From an uncultured Ruminococcus sp. (GTDB lineage: Bacteria > Bacillota > Clostridia > Oscillospirales > Ruminococcaceae): DNA of 26,858 nucleotides. Both the position numbers and the translations under genes were made by a program. The notes below the pieces were generated by a model. The model worked only from the letters and a program-made list of their open reading frames with translations. It had not been told where the DNA came from and did not search any database. The stretch is taken from positions 1-26,858 of the forward strand of contig UQKC01000035.1 of the NCBI GenBank assembly GCA_900541495.1, read 5' to 3'. Shown here piece after piece: positions 7,209 to 14,430 of this stretch. The stretch's first letter is position 1. The number at the start of each line of letters is the position of its first letter.

Positions 7209-9269
7209 ATGACGTTTGAAGAAAGATTGAATGAACTTATTGATGAGGTTGAAGTTCCCGATGAACTCTCGCCCGAAAACATTGCCCTTATGCTCAAGGC
7301 TAAAACAACACAGTCAAAAATGGAAACGGAACACATAAATATAAAATCCGTTCCTTCAGTTCATGCACAGCGACTCAGAATTATAAAGATGACTGCAGCT
7401 TCCGTTGCTGCCTGCGCTGTTATCGGCACCGGACTTATTGCGTATAACAGCCAGAACGAAAGCAAGATCGGCACTATCGATGAAACTATCGAATACAATG
7501 CCATTTCCCCCAATGATTATGATGACCTTTACAGCATTTATACGGGAATATATTTCTCGGCAGACCCAGAGCAGGAAGATAAAGATAATGCTCCTGAGGC
7601 TGACGATAACAACGAGAACGTTCCTGCTATCTCGGACGCTCCCACAGAACCCGAAGATACGCTTTCCGAACTTTCGGCTTATGATTTTCAGGGCGCTGCC
7701 AAAGGCTTGGCAAATGATGCTGATATCGTAAAGACCGACGGAACAAATCTTTACTGTATAAGCGACGGAAAGCTTTATATCGTTTCGCTCGATACAATGG
7801 AGATCATAAGCGTTATCGAAAACAAGCTCAGCCCACCTGTTGAGCTTTATATCGACGGCGACAGACTTATCCTCGTTTCTAAAGAAAATGAGGAGATACA
7901 GATCGTTGAAAGTTCTTCATCATCGTCTGAAATCACCACGTCGGACAGTGTTGTTCCAGCAGCCGGCTCCGATACACTCTCTACTGACGAAAAGAACGCC
8001 GATCCCAACCGAACCGAAAGCGTGAACCGCGCAAACGTCGCAGTGGATATTTACGATCTCAAAGACAAATCGAACCCGAAGCTTACCACTTCCTATAAAC
8101 AGAATGGAAAATATACGTCCTCAAAGCTCGTTGACGGAGTGCTGTACCTTGTTTCGGATTATTCCGATTACAGAACAGCTCCCCTGAGCGACGGCGCAAG
8201 CCTTGACAGCTTCGTTCCCGCATATTCGCTGAACGGAAACCGTCAGTTTGTCGCTCCCGAGGACATTATGGTCCCTGCAAATGCAAACAGCACGGATTAC
8301 ACGGTCGTTTCCGCGATCGGCTGTAACTCCGATACTCCCGAGGTAACGGTCAAGGCCGTCCTCGGCACAAGCAGAAACGTCTACTGCTCCGCCGATACCC
8401 TCTATACAGTAGGAGTAGGCAGAAGCAGCAGCGGCGTTGACTACAGCATCATCACAAGCTTTGACCTCTCAAAGGGCACGGGCATCACCTATAAGGCAAG
8501 CTCGTCCGTTGCAGGAAAGGTCATCAGCAAATACAGTATGAACGAATATAACGGAAACTTCCGCATTGCAACGGAAACTTCCGATGAAAACGGAACTTCA
8601 ACTTCCGTATATGTACTCGACAGCGAGCTCAAAGTTATCAACAGCGCAGGCGCACTCCTTGCAGGACAGACGGTTTCCGCAGTCCGCTTTGAGGATACTT
8701 TCGCAAGCCTCTTCACAAACGATGATACACCTGCACTCGTTCTCGACCTCGCAAGCGATCCTCCTGTTCAGTCGCAGTCACTCGCAAACACCTCCGCTTA
8801 TCTCTACGGATATTCGGATACTAAGCTTTGCGGCTTCGATAAAAAGGCTGACGGAAACGGACTCACCCTCACGATGTATGACGCAGATAACGGTCTTATG
8901 CTCCACAGCATCGACTTTGCCGAGGATATCGGAGAGGTAAATTCAAAAGCACTCACAGACAGACGCGCAGTCTTAATCGATTCGGGAATGGTAGGAGTGC
9001 CCGTTTACAGCTATTCCGAGTTCGGCGTTAATAACCTCTACTATGTTTTCTCCTACGATGACGAAGCGGGTTTCACGCTAAAGGGCAAGATCGAATATGT
9101 CGAGCTTGACGACAGCGCCGTTTTTGAAAGGGCCGCAGTAAATGAAGATATGCTGTATATTTTCAGCGAGAAAAAAGTTGTTTCAGTTCGCCTCAGCGAC
9201 TTTAAAGTTGCAGGATCTGCAGATCTTGCCGATATAAAAGCATCAGCCGAAGGAACTGAAGCAGAATAA
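7209..9269 (+). CDS. membrane-anchored beta-propeller protein, probable anti-sigma factor
   Basis: The product has 686 residues. Residues 1-57 form a short, partly acidic cytoplasmic segment (FEERLNELIDEVEVPDELSP), a membrane helix lies at ~59-79 (TAASVAACAVIGTGLIAYN), a disordered acidic linker at ~80-155, and an extracellular beta-propeller from ~160 to the end. The entry motif NDADIVKTDGTNLYCISDGK is the signature of the secreted beta-propeller family I know as Pfam Beta_propel (PF09826). The gene follows the ECF sigma gene by 19 nt and has a strong AAAGGAGG site, the usual arrangement of a sigma/anti-sigma pair. The N-terminal segment is the likely sigma-binding part and the propeller a sensor; both roles are inferred. 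No zinc-binding HxxxCxxC motif is present, so it is not a ZAS-type anti-sigma factor. Confidence 0.85.
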   Translation: MTFEERLNELIDEVEVPDELSPENIALMLKAKTTQSKMETEHINIKSVPSVHAQRLRIIKMTAASVAACAVIGTGLIAYNSQNESKIGTIDETIEYNAISPNDYDDLYSIYTGIYFSADPEQEDKDNAPEADDNNENVPAISDAPTEPEDTLSELSAYDFQGAAKGLANDADIVKTDGTNLYCISDGKLYIVSLDTMEIISVIENKLSPPVELYIDGDRLILVSKENEEIQIVESSSSSSEITTSDSVVPAAGSDTLSTDEKNADPNRTESVNRANVAVDIYDLKDKSNPKLTTSYKQNGKYTSSKLVDGVLYLVSDYSDYRTAPLSDGASLDSFVPAYSLNGNRQFVAPEDIMVPANANSTDYTVVSAIGCNSDTPEVTVKAVLGTSRNVYCSADTLYTVGVGRSSSGVDYSIITSFDLSKGTGITYKASSSVAGKVISKYSMNEYNGNFRIATETSDENGTSTSVYVLDSELKVINSAGALLAGQTVSAVRFEDTFASLFTNDDTPALVLDLASDPPVQSQSLANTSAYLYGYSDTKLCGFDKKADGNGLTLTMYDADNGLMLHSIDFAEDIGEVNSKALTDRRAVLIDSGMVGVPVYSYSEFGVNNLYYVFSYDDEAGFTLKGKIEYVELDDSAVFERAAVNEDMLYIFSEKKVVSVRLSDFKVAGSADLADIKASAEGTEAE

Positions 9270-9293
9270 AAAAGATAAAAAAGAACAAAAGAA

Positions 9294-9340
9294 GGAAAAC
9301 AAGCTGTGCTCGGCAACGGGCGCGGCTTGTTTTCTGTTTG
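9294..9340 (+). terminator. terminator of the sigma/beta-propeller operon
   Basis: Arms GAAAACAAGC and GCTTGTTTTC pair, and the inner arms GTGCTCG/CGGGCGC continue with two G-U pairs around a GCAA tetraloop. TGTTTGTT follows on the plus strand, 25 nt after the stop codon. Confidence 0.75.
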
Positions 9341-9434
9341 TTAGAGGTCTATTATACAAAGGCAATATGGCTGTTTAGTATTTTCTATAAATTATTACAT
9401 AGTTTACAATTTGATTTCAAAATAGGCTAAACTA

Positions 9435-9463
9435 TTGAATTCATAAGGCTTTTATGGTAGAAT
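9435..9463 (+). promoter_or_regulatory. sigma-A-type promoter of the transglutaminase-like operon
   Basis: TTGAAT (9435-9440), a 17-bp spacer ending in TGG, then TAGAAT (9458-9463) form a near-consensus -35/-10 pair with an extended -10. Transcription should start near 9470. Confidence 0.8.
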
Positions 9464-9478
9464 TAATATAGAAAAATA

Positions 9479-9495
9479 CCGCAGTATGCCTGCGG
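9479..9495 (+). promoter_or_regulatory. leader hairpin of the transglutaminase-like operon
   Basis: CCGCAG and CTGCGG form a 6-bp GC-rich stem with a 5-nt loop about 10 nt into the predicted transcript and ~30 nt before the ribosome site. It may protect the 5' end of the mRNA. No U-tract follows, so it is not an attenuator by itself. Confidence 0.45.
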
Positions 9496-9535
9496 AAAAT
9501 GTGCAGAAAAAAAGAGTATAAAAAAGGAGAACAAA

Positions 9536-10804
9536 TTGAAAAAAATAACTGCCCCGAAGCGGCTCTGCGGCATTCTTCTTGCCGCGCTGACCGTCATTTC
9601 GGTTTCGGGGGCGAAAGTCAATGCCGCAGCAACGCTGACCGATGCAAAGCAGGGACTTCCGCTCTATTATAATTCGCTCACGGAAGATGAAAAGAACATC
9701 TATATACATCTCCGTCAGGGTGTTATGAACAACAAAGAAAAGATCGATACCATTGTTATCAAGAACACTGAAAGCTACAACAAATTATGCGAGCTGATAC
9801 TTTATAACGATGACCTTGCGTTCAACCTCGGCGGCATTTCGGCAAGCACGACGGGAAGTATGTCAACATTTACCCCGACCTATGCGATAGATAATTTCAC
9901 ATACAGCCTTATGCTGGATGAAATGGACAAAAAAGCTGAAGCTATCGCAAAAAAGGCTCGCAAAATAGAGGACGAATACAGCCGCATCGAATTTATCCAC
10001 GATGAGATAGCTAAAAACTGCGAGTATTTCCCCGAAAGCGATCCCGAAGCTTATGTCGGCTATACACATTATGCCTACGGCGCTCTTGTTGAGGGCAAAG
10101 CCGTATGTCAGGGCTACAGCGCGGCGTTTTCGTATGTATGCCAAAAGTCAAACATACAATGTATTACGGTCTACGGCACTTCGAGGGACGAAAACCACAG
10201 CTGGAACAAGGTCTTATGTGACGGAAAATGGTACAATGTTGACCTCACTTGGGACGATTCCGTTTCAAATTTCAAGGATAACATCAACCATAACTATTTT
10301 ATGCTCTCCGACTTGGAGATAGCAATAGACCACACCTTTAAAAATTTCGTCGGAACGGATAAGCCTGCCGATGAAACAAGGGACTACTTCACCGAGCGCG
10401 GACTTTGTGCAAACGATAACACGGAAGCGATCGGAATGTTTGAAACGCTTCTCACCGAGCAGGCAAAAAGCGGAGGACTCTCCGCAACAATAAGCTTTGC
10501 CAATGACAGAGCGTTCCGTAACTTCGTCAAGTATATCGAATACAATGACCGCGGAAGAATGAAAAATCTGCTCAAGAGAGTGAAAAAAGCCTCGGGTGCT
10601 GATATAAAAACGGGTTCAACTTGGTATTTCACAGACCAAGACCACAGAACAGTGACCTTCGTCCTCGTTTATAACGGCGCGGCGCTGAGCGATTATTTCA
10701 ATTACCCCGAGCTTATAGATGAAAAGAACCTCGAAACATATAAAAAACTGGGATTAAAGATAGATATTCCCGAGAAAAAGGAAGAAAAGGCGGTGACAAA
10801 ATGA
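9536..10804 (+). CDS. secreted transglutaminase-like protein 1
   Basis: The product has 422 residues. The start is TTG 9536 with AAAAAGGAG 6-12 nt upstream, and it opens directly into a Sec signal peptide (residues 1-~31, LCGILLAALTVISVSG). A helical N-terminal region (~40-145) precedes the transglutaminase/protease-like core at ~150-260. The core has Cys191 in EGKAVCQGYSAAF, His221 in NHSWNK and Asp236 in YNVDLTWDD, a complete Cys-His-Asp triad. A ~125-residue C-terminal domain (~295-420) is shared with the third paralog. Bacterial members of this fold are usually peptidases or cross-linkers acting on protein or peptidoglycan outside the cell; the actual reaction here is unknown. It is first in a four-gene operon, and its stop overlaps the next start (ATGA). 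Confidence 0.88.
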   Translation: MKKITAPKRLCGILLAALTVISVSGAKVNAAATLTDAKQGLPLYYNSLTEDEKNIYIHLRQGVMNNKEKIDTIVIKNTESYNKLCELILYNDDLAFNLGGISASTTGSMSTFTPTYAIDNFTYSLMLDEMDKKAEAIAKKARKIEDEYSRIEFIHDEIAKNCEYFPESDPEAYVGYTHYAYGALVEGKAVCQGYSAAFSYVCQKSNIQCITVYGTSRDENHSWNKVLCDGKWYNVDLTWDDSVSNFKDNINHNYFMLSDLEIAIDHTFKNFVGTDKPADETRDYFTERGLCANDNTEAIGMFETLLTEQAKSGGLSATISFANDRAFRNFVKYIEYNDRGRMKNLLKRVKKASGADIKTGSTWYFTDQDHRTVTFVLVYNGAALSDYFNYPELIDEKNLETYKKLGLKIDIPEKKEEKAVTK

Positions 10805-11661
10805 GAAAGAACATCCTTACGGCTGCTGTTTCGGCAGCAATGGCATTCTCAATGATCTGTGCTGTGCCGACCTTTGCAGAGCCGTACGAAATTTACACCG
10901 ACACAATGATAAGAAGCGAACCGGACTCATTTTTGCAGAAGTCCGCGGCTGAAACGATGCTCCCCTATCAGTATGATGAGCTTTCCTCACAGGCGCAGAA
11001 ATGCTATGCCGACATCAGAAAAGCCATTATCGCGCACAAGAATTCCGTGAAGATTTCCTCGAGAATAAGCGAAAAAACGCTCCTCACCATTGCGGATATC
11101 ATAAAAAATCAGGATCCGCTCACATTCGGCGGCGCTGAGATCGAATATAACGGCATAAGTACCGACAATGCTTACGCAAGGCTGACATATTCCTACACAA
11201 AGGGCGTTGAAGAAAGCATTGAAAAGCAGGTCGCAAAGGAAGCCGACAAGGTCATCGCGGCTTTCGTCCCCGATGCTGATGAATACGGAAAATTCCTCGC
11301 TATACATGACCATATCACGGCGACAACCGAAGATGACAGCGAGGAGATGGAGCTTAGCCGAACAGCCTACGGTCCTCTCGTCCTCGGAAAGGGAGTTTCA
11401 GAGGGCTATGCTTATGCTTTCCAGTACATAAGCATAAGGGCGGGTCTGACATCGGTAGTCGTTTCGGGAACGGACGCAAACGGCAGTGTTCACACTTGGA
11501 ACAAGGTCAAGATCGGCGACAGCTGGTACAATGTTGACTGTTTCGCTGACGATGCAGGAGGAAACCATAACTGCTTTATGGTGAGCGATGAAACGATAAA
11601 GCAGCTTTACACGGAAAACGGCAGCGGTGACTACCCTGCTTCGGAAGATTATGCTATTTAA
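10801..11661 (+). CDS. secreted transglutaminase-like protein 2, catalytic Cys replaced by Ser
   Basis: The product has 286 residues. ATG 10801 overlaps the previous stop by 4 nt, with AAGGCGGT upstream. A signal peptide (residues 1-~26) ends at TFAEP. The helical N-terminal region (MLPYQYDELSSQAQKCYADI) and the core match the two neighbours, but the nucleophile position reads GKGVSEGYAYAF: Ser200 (codon TCA, 11398-11400) in place of Cys. His231 (VHTWNK) and Asp246 (YNVDCFADD) are kept. The ~125-residue C-terminal domain of its paralogs is missing and the protein ends shortly after the core. The frame is intact and the fold residues are conserved, so a maintained pseudo-enzyme or binding protein is more likely than a decaying gene. 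A serine nucleophile cannot be excluded. Confidence 0.87.
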   Translation: MRKNILTAAVSAAMAFSMICAVPTFAEPYEIYTDTMIRSEPDSFLQKSAAETMLPYQYDELSSQAQKCYADIRKAIIAHKNSVKISSRISEKTLLTIADIIKNQDPLTFGGAEIEYNGISTDNAYARLTYSYTKGVEESIEKQVAKEADKVIAAFVPDADEYGKFLAIHDHITATTEDDSEEMELSRTAYGPLVLGKGVSEGYAYAFQYISIRAGLTSVVVSGTDANGSVHTWNKVKIGDSWYNVDCFADDAGGNHNCFMVSDETIKQLYTENGSGDYPASEDYAI

Positions 11662-11685
11662 AATAACTAAAGGGGTAATGACATT

Positions 11686-12966
11686 ATGAAGAAACTTATT
11701 TCGGCATTTCTTGCACTCGCTACAGCTTTTACATTTGCGGCAGGCATACCTGTCAGCAAGACTGTTCCCGATATTGCGGTGACAGCATATGCGGCTGAAT
11801 CAAAGTCGCTCGAAAAGCAGATGCTCCCGTACCATTACTCCAAGCTTTCTGACACGGGCAAGGCTGTTTATATTCAATTAAGAAAGGCTGCGCTCAACCA
11901 TGAGAAGTCTTTCACCTACAAAAAAGCGCTCGATCAGGATCTTGTGAGCAATCTCGCCGATATAATTTTCTATGAGGATTCGCTCGCATTTAACGTAAAG
12001 GGCGTTTCATACGTTATTTATCAGGGACAGAACAAGACCGAATTCGACCTTAGCTATTCCTTCAATCAGGAATCCGCGGACAAAATGATGAAGAAAATGG
12101 ACGCTGTTGCCGAAAAGGTCATTTCCAAATTCGATGAAGATACTTCGACATACAGCAAGATACTTTATATACACGATTATATCGTAGGTCATACCGTTTA
12201 TGACGAATCGCTCAATTCGGCACACTCCGCTTACGGTTCGATGATAGCCGGAAAATCCGTTTGCGAGGGTTATGCAAGAGCATTCGGATATATCTGCGCA
12301 AAGGCAGGCATAAAGACCGTCAACGTTGTCGGCAGAGCCACCGCAGATGACGGCCACACCGAGAATCATATGTGGAACAGAGTTTACCTCAAAAAGAAGT
12401 GGTACGATATCGACCTCACATGGGACGATCCCGTTATGCCTTATGTCGAAAACAAGAGCTACAGATACTTCCTCCCCGGCAGTGCAACATTCGCAAAGTC
12501 GCATAAGCCCTGCAACACCTCGCTCACTTATCCGAAAGCTACAGATGATACAAGTATGAACTATTATGCAAGGAAAAAGCTTGTCGCAGAGGATAACAGC
12601 AGCGCATATTCGCTCCTCGTTTCTCAGATAGCAAAGGCAGCGAAGAGCGGTCATTCAGTTGCAACGATAAAGCTTTCCGACAGCACATCATTCAACAGCT
12701 TTAAAAGTTATCTTGAGAAAAATGAATACAAGAAGCTTTTCTCGCTTCTTTCCGATGCGAATAAAAAGACCTCGGTAAAAATAGTTACCGATCGCTTCTA
12801 CGGCTATATCGACGACCGGAATTCGCTCACGGTAACGGTCTACTTTATGATGAAGAACACAACGCTTTCGGATTATTACACCGATGTTTCATCCGTTTCT
12901 TCCGATGAGATACAGTTCTTCAAGGAAGCAGGCATAACAAAAAGCAAGTCCAAAAAGGCAGCGTGA
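11686..12966 (+). CDS. secreted transglutaminase-like protein 3
   Basis: The product has 426 residues. ATG 11686 has AAAGGGG 10 nt upstream and lies 24 nt after the preceding stop. The signal peptide (residues 1-~20) is followed by a mature region starting near AYAAESK. The shared helical region begins MLPYHYSKLSDTGKAVYIQL (46-65). The core carries Cys193 (GKSVCEGYARAF), His228 (ENHMWNR) and Asp243 (YDIDLTWDD), so the triad is complete. The C-terminal domain (~295-420) parallels that of protein 1. The three proteins are clearly tandem paralogs and probably act on the same surface substrate. The downstream deoB start is only 4 nt away. Confidence 0.88.
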   Translation: MKKLISAFLALATAFTFAAGIPVSKTVPDIAVTAYAAESKSLEKQMLPYHYSKLSDTGKAVYIQLRKAALNHEKSFTYKKALDQDLVSNLADIIFYEDSLAFNVKGVSYVIYQGQNKTEFDLSYSFNQESADKMMKKMDAVAEKVISKFDEDTSTYSKILYIHDYIVGHTVYDESLNSAHSAYGSMIAGKSVCEGYARAFGYICAKAGIKTVNVVGRATADDGHTENHMWNRVYLKKKWYDIDLTWDDPVMPYVENKSYRYFLPGSATFAKSHKPCNTSLTYPKATDDTSMNYYARKKLVAEDNSSAYSLLVSQIAKAAKSGHSVATIKLSDSTSFNSFKSYLEKNEYKKLFSLLSDANKKTSVKIVTDRFYGYIDDRNSLTVTVYFMMKNTTLSDYYTDVSSVSSDEIQFFKEAGITKSKSKKAA

Positions 12967-12970
12967 TCTT

Positions 12971-14098
12971 ATGCTGAATAAAATGAAAAGAGTTTTCCTT
13001 ATCGTCCTCGACAGCGCAGGGATAGGTTACGAACCCGATGCCGACCTTTTCGGTGATGTCGGAGCTGATACTTTCGGCGACTGCTTTAGGACGGGAAAGC
13101 TGAATGTTCCCAATATGCGCAAAGCAGGACTTTACAATATTGATGGCGTTTCGATGAAAGAGCCCGCAGAAAAACCATGCGGAATGTACGGCAGGCTTCG
13201 TGAAAAGTCAATGGGCAAGGACACGACCGTCGGACACTGGGAGCTTGCAGGTGTGGTTTCACCCAAGCCGCTCCCGACTTTCCCCAATGGATTTCCCGAT
13301 GAAGTACTGAAGCGCTTTGAAGAAGCAACGGGACGAGGAGTTCTCTGCAATAAGCCCTATTCGGGAACGCAGGTCATTCTTGACTACGGAAAAGAGCATC
13401 TCGAAACGGGAAAGCTTATCGTCTACACCTCCGCAGACAGCGTTTTCCAGATAGCAGCGCACGAAAAGCTTGTCCCGCCCGAAAAATTATATGAATACTG
13501 CCGCATCGCCCGTGAGATATTGACGGGAAAATACGGCGTGGGAAGAGTTATTGCCCGTCCGTTCGAGGGCGAATATCCGAACTTCACCCGAACCGCCAAC
13601 AGACACGACTTCTCGCTCGAACCGCCTGAGGATACAATGCTCGATGAACTCAAAAATGCAGGACTGAGCACGATAGCAGTCGGTAAAATATACGATATCT
13701 TCGCAGGAAAAGGCATAACAGAGTATGTCCGCACAAAAAGCAACGACGACGGTATGGAAAAGACTATGGAGTATGCAAAAAAGGACTTCACGGGACTTTG
13801 CTTTACGAATCTTGTCGATTTTGATATGAAATACGGACATAGGCGTGATGTTGAGGGCTATACGAACGCGCTCAACCGCTTTGATGAGCAGCTCGGACAG
13901 CTTTTACCGCTCCTCGGAGAAGATGACTGCGTGATGATAACCGCCGACCACGGCTGCGCGCCGACATTCAAGGGCACAGACCACACAAGAGAGTATGTGC
14001 CGCTGCTTGTGATAGGCAAAAACATCGAACCGCAGAACCTCGGAACAAAGGAAAGCTATGCGTTTGTTTCGGAACTGGTAAAACGATATTTAAATTAG
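12971..14098 (+). CDS. deoB: phosphopentomutase
   Basis: DeoB interconverts (deoxy)ribose 1-phosphate and 5-phosphate in nucleoside salvage, in the cytoplasm, using two Mn ions. The 375-residue product has a length close to the family norm. Metal-ligand and active-site motifs are IVLDSAGIG (Asp14), SMGKDTTVGHWE with phosphorylated Thr85, TSADSVFQIAAHE, RPFEGEYPNFTRTANRHDF, FTNLVDFDMKYGHRRD, TADHG and TDHTREYVPLL. The position two after Thr85 is Val where Thr is common. ATG 12971 is chosen because AAAAAGG lies ~12 nt upstream; ATG 12983 is an alternative. It is probably co-transcribed with the three transglutaminase-like genes (4-nt gap), an odd partnership. Its final Asn codon and TAG stop lie inside a dispersed repeat. 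Confidence 0.97.
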   Translation: MLNKMKRVFLIVLDSAGIGYEPDADLFGDVGADTFGDCFRTGKLNVPNMRKAGLYNIDGVSMKEPAEKPCGMYGRLREKSMGKDTTVGHWELAGVVSPKPLPTFPNGFPDEVLKRFEEATGRGVLCNKPYSGTQVILDYGKEHLETGKLIVYTSADSVFQIAAHEKLVPPEKLYEYCRIAREILTGKYGVGRVIARPFEGEYPNFTRTANRHDFSLEPPEDTMLDELKNAGLSTIAVGKIYDIFAGKGITEYVRTKSNDDGMEKTMEYAKKDFTGLCFTNLVDFDMKYGHRRDVEGYTNALNRFDEQLGQLLPLLGEDDCVMITADHGCAPTFKGTDHTREYVPLLVIGKNIEPQNLGTKESYAFVSELVKRYLN

Positions 14099-14161
14099 GA
14101 ATTCGGAATGCGGAATTCGGAATTATTTTGCTCCGCATATTGGTTGCAAATGCCTTAATTC

Positions 14162-14186
14162 TGTAGGGGACGGGTTTCCCGTCCCG
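14162..14186 (+). repeat. 25-bp inverted repeat, left arm of repeat B
   Basis: TGTAGGGGACGGG-TTT-CCCGTCCCG is itself palindromic (8-bp arms). It is the exact reverse complement of 14306-14330, giving an element of 169 bp with perfect terminal inverted repeats. Confidence 0.85.
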
Positions 14187-14233
14187 AATCGCGAAGCGAT
14201 TTTCGGCATACAAAATTTATTTTTCGCAAACAA

Positions 14234-14287
14234 AAAGAACCTGTTTTCAAAGAATCAAAATCTTTGAAAACAGGTTCTTTTTTTATT
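14234..14287 (+). terminator. bidirectional terminator between deoB and the activase gene
   Basis: A perfect 20-bp stem (14234-14253 with 14261-14280, loop ATCAAAA) is followed by a T-run on the plus strand, and by TTCTTTTTG on the minus strand. It can end both convergent operons. It is homologous to the hairpin at 5696-5740. Confidence 0.85.
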
Positions 14288-14305
14288 ATGAAACGCCTTG
14301 CGGCG

Positions 14306-14330
14306 CGGGACGGGAAACCCGTCCCCTACA
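14306..14330 (-). repeat. 25-bp inverted repeat, right arm of repeat B
   Basis: This is the exact reverse complement of 14162-14186. A near-identical copy (one base changed in the central triplet) is at 26050-26074 in the same orientation. Confidence 0.85.
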
Positions 14331-14430
14331 TTAATTTGTTCTGTACAGCATTTTATGTATTGAACGGGCGGATATGGAATCCGCCCCTACGGTTTTTGCA
14401 GCAAACTCACGGAATATAAATAATTCCGAA

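Noticed and set aside
9479..9495. attenuator or riboswitch in the transglutaminase operon leader
   Set aside because: It is a single short hairpin without U-tract or alternative pairing; the leader is only about 65 nt.
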